Below are positions 33,337-45,377 of a stretch of 64,000 nucleotides of DNA, piece by piece. The notes under the pieces were generated by a model. It saw only the letters and a list, made by a program, of their open reading frames with translations. It was not told the origin of the DNA and made no database searches. The stretch is from Paragorgia papillata. Lineage: Eukaryota; Cnidaria; Anthozoa; Scleralcyonacea; Coralliidae. The stretch spans positions 1 to 64,000 of the forward strand of contig JAWNZC010000229.1 of the NCBI GenBank assembly GCA_035771165.1, read 5' to 3'. Position 1 is the first letter of the stretch. Each line of letters begins with the position of its first letter. A program made the translations under genes and the position numbers.

Positions 33337-35050
33337 TAGTGTTGTCGTCCTTATATCTAGTTTCTGAAACAATTCTTTCCTAAATTAATTCAGTCAAGCT
33401 CATTAATAATTCATAATAAATTAAAAAGATATTTTAAAACAGTATTTAGAAATTAAGGGACTAGACTACTGTCAAATTCCTAGCAACTTTTAGGTCGATT
33501 TTCTCTTTAAAATAGATTCGTTTGAGGCAGCTATATCCAACACTCGTCAGTGCTAGTCCTCCGATGTCTAAATACAGGCAAGCTAGGGCTTCGCCTCGTT
33601 ACATTTCATCAACCTGCCTTTGTTTGTATTTAGAAATTGGAGGAAAAAAACGACTGACTCTTGTCGGGATATTTTAACTTATTAGTATCAACTCAACTAA
33701 TGGTCTATACATAAATATCGGCATTCGGATTTGGCCTGAGTTACGAGTGGTCTATAGGTGAGTTTCAGGGTGGTGTTGCGCGCGCCATCCATTTTTCAAA
33801 AAACTGGCCAAGCTCCACTCAAAGTATAAACATACTATATTTAAAGCATATCAGTTTATACAGTTTTGGTCTTCCTCCTTTCAGTTTTTAAATCCTATCC
33901 ACTGAGTTTTCAAGTTTTGCTGATGACCCAGCTGCTGTTATAAGTAGGTCCAAGGAATCAGAAAACCCACATCTTTTGAGAGCGCTTTTCAAAATGTTTG
34001 GTGCCAATGGTCCATACATGATTATACGGATTGATAAGTGGTAAAGTACTTTTGGCAATTAAAAAAAGCCATGGCTAACAAAATCCAATCCCAATTTCTA
34101 CCGAAATAATCCTCATTAATAACCTTCAACTAACTCCAGCTACCAAAATTGGCCCTCGGAGTATTTTCAATATTTAGGAAGATACTTTTGATTTCTCAAT
34201 ATGTACGATCATACAACAAGTCTGAACTTACCTCCCTCATTGACGAACTAATGACTGATATTGCATTCCAAAAGCCACTACATCCAAAAAATAGGAATCC
34301 TCTTAGTACAGTAGCTATGGTTTTATTCCAAAATATCCTGGCATTTTACCTTGTTACTACTTTATACAAAAACTTGGGATTTCACGAGAAACTATTGATT
34401 CTTTATAGCGCAACAGTTATATTCGTAAATGGCTCGAAATACCTGTATGTTAGGAACACTTAGTACTGTCTACCTAACCAGAAACAAATTTGGTATTAAT
34501 ATTTGTCCTTCATCTGACCCGAGTTGGCGTTCAACAGCATTGTGAGGCCAAGAGTGGCTTAATGAAAGGAAGCTTTAGGCGAGAGGCACTCACCGGCGTT
34601 TAGACAAGGATGGGAGGGCCCAGCTCAGAGGGTCAGATAACATGGAGCTGACACATCGACTCCATCGAGTTAGTCCGCGATTTCACAAACCGTGCAGCAC
34701 GCACGTCTTTGCACCCTTCTCCAGCAGGTTTATATTACGCTGGGCTATAAGGATCCCATGCTGAGCATAGCATACTTCCAGTGTGTGCATCCGAATGGAT
34801 GGATAGTTTTCATATAAAGACAACACAAAAAATGGAGGAAAGTTTGGGAGAAACGAAAGCAAAAATATTAGACTTTATGAGTGTTCAACAAATGTCAGCA
34901 ATCAAAATCCGTTCATTTGAAAACTAAAACGTTTAGTATTTAAAATGTCGTTGTTCATTATAGCAGTATATCAAAGGAAACAAAACAACTCGATGCTCAT
35001 TTTGTATGCACGATAATCCTTTTCAGGTGGGAGTGACATGAACAATGGCG
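33337..35050. other. stretch without a supported gene
   Basis: 33337-33440 duplicates 25245-25345. An imperfect foldback at 33528-33672 shares GTCTAAATACA inverted. The plus frame 34149-34463 (104 codons, TTG start) has no recognised domain. Nothing else is apparent. Confidence 0.5.
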
Positions 35051-35059
35051 GTGGAATCA

Positions 35060-35369
35060 TTTTGCAAAGTTTCTTGTTTTCTTCTACTAACGCACTACCG
35101 GTGTCCAATTAAAATATTAGAAATATTTTAAGACTTCTCTCTTAAAGATAATCACTCTTCAATAGGATACTTCATGGTGGAAGAACAAACGAGTTGCAAT
35201 GAACTATTTAGGCGTGCGCTCATTTTTAGCTTTACATCTTGATATTGTGAAATGTCCATCTTTCTTCACGCGATGTTTTTCTTTCGATAATGCTTGTATA
35301 ATGGCTTTGCGCTGTTGGCTTTGATTTTGTCCTTGTCACAATTTTACACGTCAACAGTTTTGTTGAGTC

Positions 35370-35411
<42 letters not shown>

Positions 35412-35690
35412 TCATGAGCCCCCTCCAAGAAATATTTGATACTTTTTTTCGCCTTGGCATTGCCCCGATTTGTCTCCTCTTGACCCCGATTGTCCCGCCG
35501 CTAGGATTTGGAAAGAAATTAGTTACTATTGCCCTCCAGCAATCCCGCCCACACTTTATCCTCTTCTTGTGGCCGAAGGTCGGGAACATCTCGAAACTCG
35601 TAGTTGGCGGATATTTTGACTCACCCTCGACAGGTTCCAGTTGTCGTTTATTTCCTGGTTTCCTAAATGGGAAAGAAAGAACATCAAAAC
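35060..35690 (-). pseudogene. BEN-unit remnant (zinc-finger-like and BEN last exon)
   Basis: On the minus strand the BEN last exon (about 35665-35510) reads KRQLEPVEGE, FEMFPTFGHKKR and CGRDCWRAI with frame changes. It runs on into KKVSNISWRGLMKQI of the zinc-finger-like exon (35490-35180) and the exon-like tail near 35100. A (TA)n tract at 35375-35406 interrupts it. A second acceptor-like GGTTCCTAAATGGG at about 35705 is a local duplication. Confidence 0.6.
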
Positions 35691-35829
35691 ATTCAGTATT
35701 TCTGGTTCCTAAATGGGAAAGAATGAACATCAAAACATTAATGAAAGCTAAACTAAACTTGTTACTCTGATGAAGGGCTCTGCTTGAAACATCAGTATTT
35801 CGCTAAATGAACCTATAGGAGATTGGAAA

Positions 35830-36000
35830 GAAAACACATCCATGTTGTGACCGTTGGCAAGGGCCCCGATGAGTCTTCAACCATGCAGTGAATCATGCTG
35901 CATTTCTTGCAAGAAACTGCTTGAAGTACGTTGAGTTAAATTCCAGTCCTACTGAGGCAGGGATGTGTCTCGTTATACAATAACATCTTTAGGACATTCT
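35830..36000 (-). pseudogene. degraded paralogue of 36401-36727
   Basis: Minus-strand reading gives HIPASVGLEFNSTYFKQ followed by stops. The nucleotide sequence aligns with 36480-36660. Confidence 0.6.
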
Positions 36001-36400
36001 TAGACTGGAAAGCACCATTCTTGTATTGTTGTGGATGACACCGTATGAATGGTACCATTCAGAATACTTTGATTCCTGGCTCCACCAGAGGGAACACCCA
36101 TTACCAAGGACATGTTGGAACAAACTGAGTTAATTGGTGATGAAACTTTTTCAATTGGTAAACAAAATGAAACAATCGCAACTAGTTAAAAAATGAAAAT
36201 AATACATTGCACACACATACATACATAAATGAATCAAATTATTTAAGGTCTATTGCAGCTCGGATCACTGTGAAGATCTCCCAAAGTTTGGAAGGTATGA
36301 TGTGCATATACACAGCTCGACGAAGATGAAGGACCATGTAGAGCGCACTACTACAAATCACAAAACGGCGTGGATTATAAATATTGAATGAAGATGATGG

Positions 36401-36727
36401 TTATGGCCGTGATCTGAAACAAATTAAACAATTTATGACCGATAATATGGCCTTAGTTTTTTTGAACTTATGGAGATGAGACAGAAACAGCCATGTTGTG
36501 ACCGATAGCAAGGGTCCCGAGCAGTCTTCAACCATGGAGTGATTCGTTGAATAGTGCTGCATTTCTTCCAAGAACAGTTTCAACTGCTTCAAGTACGTTG
36601 AGTTAAAGTCAGTTCCAACCGAGGCAGGGATGTGTCCCATATATTCATGTAAAACATGAGTAAAAAAATATGCTTTAAACCCTTTTCTGGGGTTGCTTCG
36701 TCTGGAGAAAGTCACAATTGCTGAACT
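36401..36727 (-). other. unidentified coding fragment, possible exon
   Basis: An open minus-strand frame of just over 100 codons. It begins SSAIVTFSRRSNPRKGFKAY, continues HIPASVGTDFNSTYLKQ, LFLEEMQHYS and SGPLLSVTTWLFLSHLH, and lacks an ATG near its left boundary. A decayed paralogue at 35830-36000 keeps the HIPASVG segment, so this stretch was once constrained or mobile. The first 20 residues resemble the last strand of a CUB domain, a weak impression. No function is assigned. Could be an exon of a host gene or of an unrecognised transposon. Confidence 0.3.
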
Positions 36728-36802
36728 CTATTTGTTTCATCACTTCCTCCAAACTGAACTGCTCCCGTTTTCTCAGTGAAATAAAAATGACAAGTCATTG
36801 TT

Positions 36803-36955
36803 CTAAATAATTAATGTAATGTCAATGCATATGAGATCCAGGAGGGCAAGCTTACGATGCAGACGAACTGGGAGGTCCGGGTGTAAACCAGCGAATGTAT
36901 CCTCTTGGTATCTGATGTTTTCCTCAGTAATGAGGAATTTTTCCTCTCTGGCCAT
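36803..36955 (-). other. small ATG-initiated frame, 50 codons
   Basis: Starts MAREEKFLITEENIRYQED, continues FAGLHPDLPVRLHRKLALLD and stops at TAG. Composition is protein-like (balanced, amphipathic), but no family is recognised and no splice sites are certain. It lies 75 bp from the preceding fragment on the same strand, so both may belong to one broken gene. Confidence 0.25.
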
Positions 36956-36959
36956 TCAT

Positions 36960-37694
36960 GATGATGTTGAGAAAAGACACACGGGTGGTTGCAAGCGGTG
37001 AAATAGTTTCTCCTTCCTGCATCAGGTAGATTGGTTGCTTGCTGCCCATTTTCTTATAGATCACTGACAACATTGTTTACATGGGGGAAGATAGTTTTAA
37101 AGGCTCTTTCTTCAGTTTCAAGGCTCGAAATAAAATCTGTAGATTTTGTTTTGTTTGAGCTTTTCAACCGTTGTGATACAACGACGTATTTTACGACTAT
37201 ACAAGGCTAACACTTCACGTCTTCACCAGTTTGTCGCTCTTCTGGGGTTTTTTTATTGTCATTAACAAGTCAGCTTCAAGGTGTACCCGTGTGCATCTAC
37301 AGTTATATTGTTGTGCTGTGGTTTACCTATGGCAATCGTGTCTACGAGTCATTGGGTGCAAACATGGTTACTAGATCAAAATTGTTTTCTCTTTCCGTCA
37401 CTGGCAAGCACGTTCACATTCGCTGCTTTGGCCACTGGTAGAAGCCATCACTATGACATGATCCAGGACACTTGGATTCAGTCAATAACCTAAAATGTAA
37501 ATATTTAGATGTGAAAGTATCAGTTAATGTGCTTTTTTGAAGTTGATTATTCTATATAGGTCCTGGTATATATGCAAAATGTTTCGCATCAGTCTTCCTT
37601 GCAGTTTCGTCAATGGTTTGATTTACGAGAAGCTTTTGATGTCGATGCCTAGTTTACTGGTAAATATGGTAAATATGTTGAACTGAAATAATCC
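36960..37694. other. stretch without a recognisable gene
   Basis: Overlapping plus-strand frames at 37256-37493 show no domain. Nothing else seen. Confidence 0.5.
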
Positions 37695-38880
37695 GCCACG
37701 TTTTAGCATTTTCAAAATCAGTTGCTACGGTAAGGTTACACATTAAACGATCTGTAATGTTCTCACCATCCAGTAACATGCGTAACATGCTCTAACCATT
37801 GAACTACTGAAAATCGGTTGGTAGGCGAAGGTTACATATTTCACCATCTGTAATCTTCTGTCCCACCATCATCAGTAATGCATGCTCTAACCATTGAGCT
37901 ATCTGAAATGCCAAAAGAACTTTCAATTGTTTGCTGGTTTTCCACTCAAAGATGTGATGCAAACATAAACACGTTTTAAACGGAAACCAAACAAAAAGGT
38001 TTTGTCTTTCAACTATTTAACTCATTGATCTACTGAAAATCACATGGTACGCGAAGGTTGCATATTTCACCATCTGTAATCTTCTGTTCACCATCATCCG
38101 AAAGTCGGTAAGTGAAGGTCGCACATTAAACAATCTGTAATCTTCTCATTACCATTATCCAGTAACATGCTCTAACCATTGAGCCACTGAAAATCATATG
38201 GTAGGCGAAGGTTACATATTTCACCATCTGTAATCTTCTGTTCACCATCATCCAATAATGCATGCTCTAACCATTGAGCTACTGAAATGCCAAAAGGAAC
38301 TTTCAAATGTTTGCTGGTTTTTCCACTCAAACATGTGATGCAAACATAAAAACGTTTTTTAAACGGATCCAAACAAAAAGGTTTGTCTTTTTTAAACGGA
38401 ACCAAACAAAAGTTTTGTCTTTTTAAACGGAACCAAACAAAAGTTTTGTCTTTCAACACTTTAATTCATTGATCTACTGAAAATCATATTCATATGGTAC
38501 GCGAAGGTTGCATATTTCACCATCTGTAATCTTCTGCCCATCATCATCCGGAAGTCGGTAAGCGAAGGTCACACATTAAACAATCTGTAATCTTTTCTTT
38601 ACCATGCATTATTCAGTAATGCATGCTCTAACCACTGAGCCACTGAAAATCATTATGGTAGGCGAAGGTTACATATTTCACCATCTGTAATCTTCTGTTC
38701 ACCATCATCCGAAAGTCGTTAAGTGAAGGTCACACATTAAACAATCTGTAATCTTCTCACTATCCAGCAACATGCTCTACACCATTGAGCCCAGCCACTG
38801 GAAAATCGGTTGGTACGCGAAGGTTACATATTTCACCATCATCCAGTAATGCACATTTTAATCGTTGAGGTATTGAAATG
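37695..38880. repeat. tandem array with tRNA A-box-like motif
   Basis: Roughly 90-150-bp units. Each carries, on the minus strand, TGGCTCAATGGTTAGAGCAT, which fits a tRNA D-arm/A box, followed by GATTACAGATGGTGAAATAT and CCTTCGCCTACC. At least six copies occur (37789, 37878, 38169, 38267, 38627, 38770). No matching B box was found. A 32-bp subrepeat with GGAACCAAACAAAAG occurs three times at 38352-38455. Probably an expanded tRNA-derived SINE head. Confidence 0.7.
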
Positions 38881-39522
38881 CCAAAGTTGTAAGTTTAAGA
38901 ATAGTGTCACAGGCGACAGTTAGAAAAAAGATTTAAAAAAATTAAAAAAAAGAAAAAATAGCTAGTCTTATATTATGTAGTTTTAAGACGTACCACATGG
39001 AAGCAGTACTGCAGTCTTCGATACAACAGTTTTGTTGTCGAAAGCATGTTGCTAGCAATATACGGTTGATCTTGCAAGTTTCTCGCACACAATGAACGTC
39101 GATATTAAAAGAATATTGCATTGCATGTGCGAGAGAAATGCATGTAAGAAAGCCAATACCAATGTTACACGACACCAAACGAAGTTCTATACAGTTAATA
39201 GTGCCAGAAATTGAAGTTATTTTTTTAATTGTAAACCATATTTTATTATTCCGGCATTTCCTAGCATCAAATGACCGGTTCTACTTGTTTTTGTGAAAAT
39301 AAATGAAATTGCGTTGAATTATTCTAAACAGAAAGTTCTTCTTTGTTTACTGTGAAAACCAAACCTGGTTGCTTTTTGTACTCGAACAACGATACGCGTT
39401 TGATAACTGGAATAGAACATTTTCTGGTGTCGTGTGGAAATAAGACTTCGTGTAAATGTCTTCATGTTGTAAATGAGTAGGAATATGTTTTAAGAAAAGC
39501 ACTAGGAAAAGAAAATAACCCC
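38881..39522. other. stretch without a recognisable gene
   Basis: AT-rich; the minus frame 38942-39178 shows no known domain. Confidence 0.5.
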
Positions 39523-39700
39523 AAAAAAAGAGAAAAAAAAGAAGAAAAAAAAAAAAAGAATGTGTGGTGACTAAAGATGAAAACAAAAAAATACTAAAAA
39601 AATACAAAAAAAAAAAAAAAAAAAAAAAAATAAAATAAAAATAAATACAAAAAATATAAATACAAAAGATAAATACAAAAAATAAAGAAAAAATATTAGT
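39523..39700. repeat. A-rich low-complexity tract
   Basis: Long A runs interrupted by single G, T or C, then AAATACAAA repeats. Could be the tail of a retroelement oriented plus. Confidence 0.85.
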
Positions 39701-42264
39701 GCTTATTGGATAAAAAAAATATGGCTTTTACAATTTACTAATATATTTGTACTGGAATGTCTTTAAAACTGGGAGCTGTCCCTTGGCAGTGGACAATGTT
39801 ACTGAAACGTCTATGGCAGTCGAAATTTGGTGTACTTCAATTCAATTTCTCTGCTCTCTCGTGGAACTACCCACACGATGAAACACATCCAGAATCTTGA
39901 GACTTTCAAATGGCGCTGATGAGCCTAGAATGCAACTGGCTATACTTGGACATCCCTAGTTTAGACAATGATGGTGTCCATGCGAACAAACGAAAGTTAT
40001 TACGAACCACAGTTGACCTTCACTTCAGGATGGCAATGTTTCTCTGTTCCCTCTGGCAACGTATCTTCTACTGAGCTTTGTCCGTAACAACTTGATGATG
40101 AAGCCTGTTCGTCGTTCTCCCAGCAGCCTTGTTTCCATACCTATCCAGACTGAGACCAGCTCGCGAGACTTTTTACAGAAGCTAACTGACTTGCTTTATT
40201 TCAGCTTTACCATGCTGTTGACTGGATCAATACGAGCTAACACAGAGTTGTGGTCTCTACAGCAACTCAGCTGAATTGCTACACTGGACACTCCCTCACC
40301 TGACAATGCACCCATGCACTGAAAACTTTTACGACGTCATCCAGAAATCCTGAATCGGTTCAGATTCCTAAATGAGACTGTTGGTCTAATGACCCTAGAG
40401 TGCAACTGGCTGTTCTTCAACCTCTTAGTTTAAACTGATGGTGCATGTTCATTACCGCGACCATTGGTGCAAGAATATCGACTACAAGCTGTTGATAGAG
40501 TTAGCTGTGTTCGAGTCCTTAGTCGTATGCTGTATGGGTGACCAATGCAGAAGCTTTTGTTGTAAGTACATTAGAGTCAAACTGCTGATAAAATGCATTA
40601 AAGATACTGTAATTTTAGATCCGAGAGTGGGAATTAAATATTTGTCCCCGTTAGCGTCTTAATTCATTCAAATTTTCTTTAAATTGCAGATGAGTCTGAC
40701 AAAACAGCTTAATGATATTATTTGAGAATTCCAAACGTTAGTCGCAGAGCTGAAATATGAACTGTTATTGAAAGTACGCAATGCATGGATGTCAACTGAT
40801 TGTTAACGATAACTTATTGCGCTATAGGTTGGTGCAATGGTTTATATTTACTTTGTTTGTGCAATATTAAGTCCTGCAGCAAACACGGTCCAATCTCTTT
40901 CTCGCGCTCGTAAACACATATCTGGTTAAATATTATAGCTAGAGAATAAATTAGTAGTTAACTATTAATTAGTTTATTCACGCATAAATTATCTTTGATG
41001 TGCCGCGGTTAATAAATAGGTTATTGACCTTGCATATTAAATGACCTACTATATCGCTTTAAAACTACGTCTAGAATACCACCTTTTTGTTAAATAACGA
41101 CAAATATCGTCTGTGTCATGAATAAACTAAGTCGGTTAGTGACCTTAACCTCGGTCACTACGCTGGTTATTAACCAGCTAATATTGTGATTTCTTTATTC
41201 GTTGCAAGAGTGAAATGTACCAATGTACTGGTGCAGGTCAGGTTCCCTGGCATAAAGCGGTTTTGTGGCCGCTTTAGACATGTCTGATGGCACCAGAAAA
41301 GTAAGTACAATTCAAAAATGTATTATTGAATGTTAACAAATAAAACTAATACGATTGAGTTTAGAGCCAAGTGCAGTGTTCAACTGAAAATAAAATGGCG
41401 TCTATCTGAAATATTTACTAACTTCCCCCCTCCCCCCCAAAAAAAAAATTACATGTATTAATTTTTTATCAATTAATATACTTATCAATTATCAATAATA
41501 ATTTTTTGATATTAAGATTATACGTCTTCCTTTGGATGGTGTGGTATTTCCGTCAAAGAACCTCTCTTTCTATTGAACCACAAAAGTTAAAGGTACAGTG
41601 TTTCTCTCGTTAAAGCGCAGTGACAAATGTTTTAATGTCGTTTATTTTATGGCACGCGGTTACTTCCGGGAAAATCACGCGCTGTGATTGGTTGCTGAGG
41701 TAACCTTGATACTCATACAAGAATTTTACCTTGTTCTAGAATGCAACTGACTTGAAATGTGGTGTTTATTGAATGCAAGCTACTGTGTTGCTATTAAGCA
41801 GCCGGACCAGCAGATCAACAATTATCATCTTACAATGATGAAGTCGTCAGCCGAGACACCGAGACGAGACCAACAATGATCTGTCCAAGCTGGTGAAAGA
41901 TGCTATTTTGAAAATTGGGATAAACGATTAACAGTTTCAAACTGCAGTGGCGTGCAAGTCATGACGGAGGTTTAAGAGTGAAATATTAAAGATGAATTTA
42001 ACATTCAGTGGCCAAAGCTTCTTTAAAATGGCTGCAGTCAAGTAATACACTGTGTGTGAATAGAATGAACACTCTGAATTGAACAATGATTATTCCTGGT
42101 TGTTCAACCCGACTTAGAATCTAGATAAAAGATCTTATATTCTGAAATATTAATATCATGTAATAGTTTTATTTAGATTAATTATCCACCTGTTCTAAAT
42201 GGAGAAAAATATATATATACAGTTAGACCAGTTGTCTATGAACTGAGGACAGCTTATAAACGAA
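39701..42264. other. stretch without a supported gene
   Basis: Two diverged copies of a CTAGARTGCAACTGGCT block (about 39925 and 40390) mark an old duplication. The frame 40438-40662 starts with ATG but has no domain. At 41279 a short frame MSDGTRK runs into a GTAAGT donor and could be a first exon; nothing downstream confirms it. Confidence 0.45.
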
Positions 42265-42415
42265 GTTAGTATAAACCAACCAGTTGATCAAACTATTGCA
42301 AGAAACAACTGAAACCTCGGGAAAGTTTTCTGCCCTAAATTACATTGAAAATTTCACTCAACCAATCGGGATCCAGCATTTGTAATACAAGTATTACCTA
42401 GTTGGTTTATACTAA
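42265..42415. repeat. short inverted repeat pair
   Basis: TTAGTATAAACCAACCAG at 42265-42282 and its inverse with one mismatch at 42398-42415 enclose about 115 bp. Confidence 0.7.
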
Positions 42416-42535
42416 ATAGAAATGGAAAATATGAAAAAAATACTGATTTGTAAGTTATTGCTAATTACATTAAAAATAACAGTGAATATGTTATGTCCGT
42501 GTGTCAGTTCGAACAATCCAAATCTCCTCGTAGCC

Positions 42536-42685
42536 GGTTTTCCACTGGCGAATTTTGTCGCGTGAAGAGACGTTTTACTTTTCTCTCACCATCTCTCGAA
42601 TGGGACTAATTAAAAATCTATTCCAATCTGTTCAATTTTAAAATAGCAATGTCGCCTCGCGCGACGAAATTCGCCATTGGGAAAT
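42536..42685. mobile_element. MITE, ~150 bp
   Basis: TTTTCCACTGGCGAATTT and TGTCGCG at the left are mirrored by CGCGACGAAATTCGCCATTG and GGAAA at the right, giving inverted arms of about 35 bp. Non-coding. Confidence 0.75.
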
Positions 42686-42734
42686 CTCCTTAATTCTTGT
42701 CCGGTCCTAATATTCGCCCGTCACTTGTGACGGA

Positions 42735-42915
42735 TGACTCCACAGGGAGCCCATCTTGGCAGCGCGTGGGAATACTGTGGCAGACTCGAAAGACGCGCGG
42801 GGGACTGGCACACTCGATCGTGTTTTTTTTAAATCCCCTGCCACAGTCCCCCGCGCGTCTTTCGAGTCCGCCATTGGTGCCCACGCGCTGGCAAGATGGG
42901 CCATCTCTGATGACT
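42735..42915. mobile_element. GC-rich foldback element, ~180 bp
   Basis: Inverted arms of about 75 bp share CCCATCTTG, CAGCGCGTGGG and ACTCGAAAGACGCGCGGGGG. A T-rich centre near 42827 separates them. The near-palindrome keeps frames open on both strands (42697-42969 plus, 42690-42904 minus), which are not taken as genes. Confidence 0.82.
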
Positions 42916-44334
42916 CTCGTTAATTTAAAAGACCAAATTTACCCGGGCCTTTTTAAAACGAAACCTTAATAACGATATGCCACAAAGTATTTCACAGCGC
43001 TGACCTCAATTTCCGGTTATCCCCGTTTGTTGACGAAAAAGTGATGTCCAGTTAACTTGTTTTTGCTAGGTTTCTAGGACTGAAAAAGTAAAGTAGGAAG
43101 AAATGTTTTTGCTAAAGAAGGCGAAACCCGCGATAAAACACTTTCAAATCATGAACAATATAAAAGGCAAAAAAACTAAGAATAGAAATTCTCTTCAAGC
43201 GACCAATCATGTTTCGTGTTGATGACGTGAGCATACCAGCTGCTGAAGCGGGAAAATTTCGTTCAAGATTGAAAATAATGTTTTGGATTTTTGCTTCGCT
43301 GAATAAAAGAAGAAATATTCCCTGAAAAATCTCGACTTTGACTTTAAAAAAACAGCGAAAAGAGTTTTCTATTGTCGGAGCTTTCTTTCTCAACGTTTAG
43401 AGCGTTGGCTTGAGGAAGAGCGACTGCATATCTTGTATTTTATTTCGACAGCTGATATTGTCTTTCGTCTTCTTTTAACAAGTGGGTTTACGAGGTAAGC
43501 ATATCAGAAGTATTTTAGATACAGAAATGTATTTTTAGTCGCTTTTAAAACTTGAAGTCGTGAAAGGACTCAAACGTTTGTCGTCGCGTTCTCGTCAGAA
43601 ATATGAACGATATTTTCACAGTTCTTGAATTGTTTTTTATGTTGAAACTTTCCATACCTTTGTACCTACTTGTACCTCAAAACATTCTTTATTTCGGACT
43701 TTCCTTTTTCTTTCGTGAGCATAGATAATATGATAAACTGAATATAAATTGCCCTCGCAGGGTGTTTAGGGCCTTGTTTTAGCCTGCACGCGCTCTTTGC
43801 CTGAATGCCCGAGAAATTTAAATATCCAAGATGGCGTTCCACGTGCTTTTGAATACCGATGAAGATAAAGCAATATTAACTGCTTTTTGCTAGGTTTGGA
43901 CTTGTTAAAGTAAACTGGGATGAAAAGTCTTTGCTATGGAAGGAAAAAACATACGGTAAGACCATTTATCTCGAGTCTCGCTCGAGCTGATTTCAAATTA
44001 TAAGGGTTGCTTCCTCGGTAGAAGACATTGTTTTGAGGGGATATTCGCTTTTATAAAGTTAGGATTATGGGTAAGATAAGGGTTAGAATTTATTTTTGGT
44101 TGGGATTAGAAACCACTGAAACAAGTCTGTGTCCATTGTTTCTCAATTTGTTAAGTGGAAAGCAAAATTCTGTAACAGAAACTAATGAAATAAAACAACT
44201 CTTAATAATACTGTCCTTTTCATTTGACACACACACATCAAGTCTGTACTCAGACATTCAGTACTCACTTTGGCATTTTGTTTTAACACTTTGAAGTCTT
44301 CACAGACGATTTTATTCAGCACAGGGAGAGGTCC
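42916..44334. other. stretch without a supported gene
   Basis: Two diverged copies of a TTTTTGCTAGGTTT block (about 43060 and 43888) mark an old duplication. Near 43828, CCAAGATGGCG and CACGTG stand close together and resemble a TATA-less promoter, without a following frame. Confidence 0.45.
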
Positions 44335-45330
44335 AGGCCTCAAAGTGTCAAAGGTGATCTACATAGAGGGCCGGCCAAGGCTTCAAATTATTACTTTTGA
44401 TGGCATTTTTTGTTACAAACAGGCAACCATGCTAAATCATATCCGATAGTGTATACTTTGAAGGTGAGGGGCGTTGGCAGTCGTGATTATTGATTTATAT
44501 ACTAAAATTTCGAGCTTTTTTAAAGCACAATGTGATGGATGGGATATCTGTAAAGCGATGCCTATTTACCTTTGTGTATTATTTGAATTCAGAATATTCA
44601 GAATGCTATCCAATCAGCATACCAGAAGTTCTGATTATTCTAATTCGCATAGCTCACAATTATAAACAAACAAGAAACATGGTGCAAATTCGCCTAAATA
44701 TAACACTTAGAAGAACAGCCACAACAATCTGAAAACTTTTTGTTACAAGCAGGCAACCAGCATAGAAATGTAGCTCAGACATTGATCAAGATGATTAGGC
44801 CGGTTGCCTTCCATGTATCACAAGATAGTACTGTTGAACCGGTGAGTTAAATGTCTATGGATATTATGAGCAATACTATACTATAGGACAAAAGCTTAGC
44901 TTTATAACAGTAGATAAATGGCGGTATCGGCAAATTACCAAAATAAAACGAAGTATTTTATGAGACTTTCCTGTAGCATTCACGCCATATTTCTTGTTTG
45001 TTTATGATTGTGAGTTATGCGAATTAGGTTAAGCAAAACTAGAGGCACGCTGATTGGATAGCATTCTGAATTTAGCTAATTCAAATAAAACACAAACGTA
45101 AATAGGCAGCACTTTACAGATATCCCATCCATCACATTGTGCTATCAAAAAGCTCTAAATTTTAGTATATAAATCAATAATTATGGCTGCCAACATCCCT
45201 CACCTTCAAAGTATACACTATCTGATACGGTTTAGCATGGTTGCCTGCTTGTAACAAAAAATGCCATCAACGGTGTTTTTGAGACACTTTTATCGAGGTT
45301 GGCCGGTCATCTAACAATGCAAACTGCGCA
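44335..45330. mobile_element. long foldback element, arms ~340 bp
   Basis: Arms at about 44335-44700 and 44960-45330 share GGCCGGCCA/TGGCCGGTC ends, TTGTTACAA, AGGCAACCATGCTAAA, CACAATGTGATGGATGGGAT and TTGTTTGTTTAT blocks in inverse order. The loop is about 260 bp and carries an extra piece of the arm (TTGTTACAAGCAGGCAACCA at 44741). No transposase is visible. Confidence 0.82.
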
Positions 45331-45377
45331 TTCATGACCAAGAGTTTGTTTACATTAAATATTAGTTTTTAAAATAC

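Noticed and set aside
34149..34463. 104-codon plus frame
   Set aside because: TTG start, no recognised domain, no repeat or splice context; chance in AT-rich DNA is likely.
38172..38459. Minus frame containing SVAQWLEHA
   Set aside because: This is a familiar by-product of translating a tRNA-derived repeat.
39347..39607. Phe/Leu-rich minus frame that looks membrane-like
   Set aside because: It translates an A-rich low-complexity tract.
42690..42969. Overlapping frames on both strands
   Set aside because: A palindromic foldback element keeps both strands open; no domain or splice signal.
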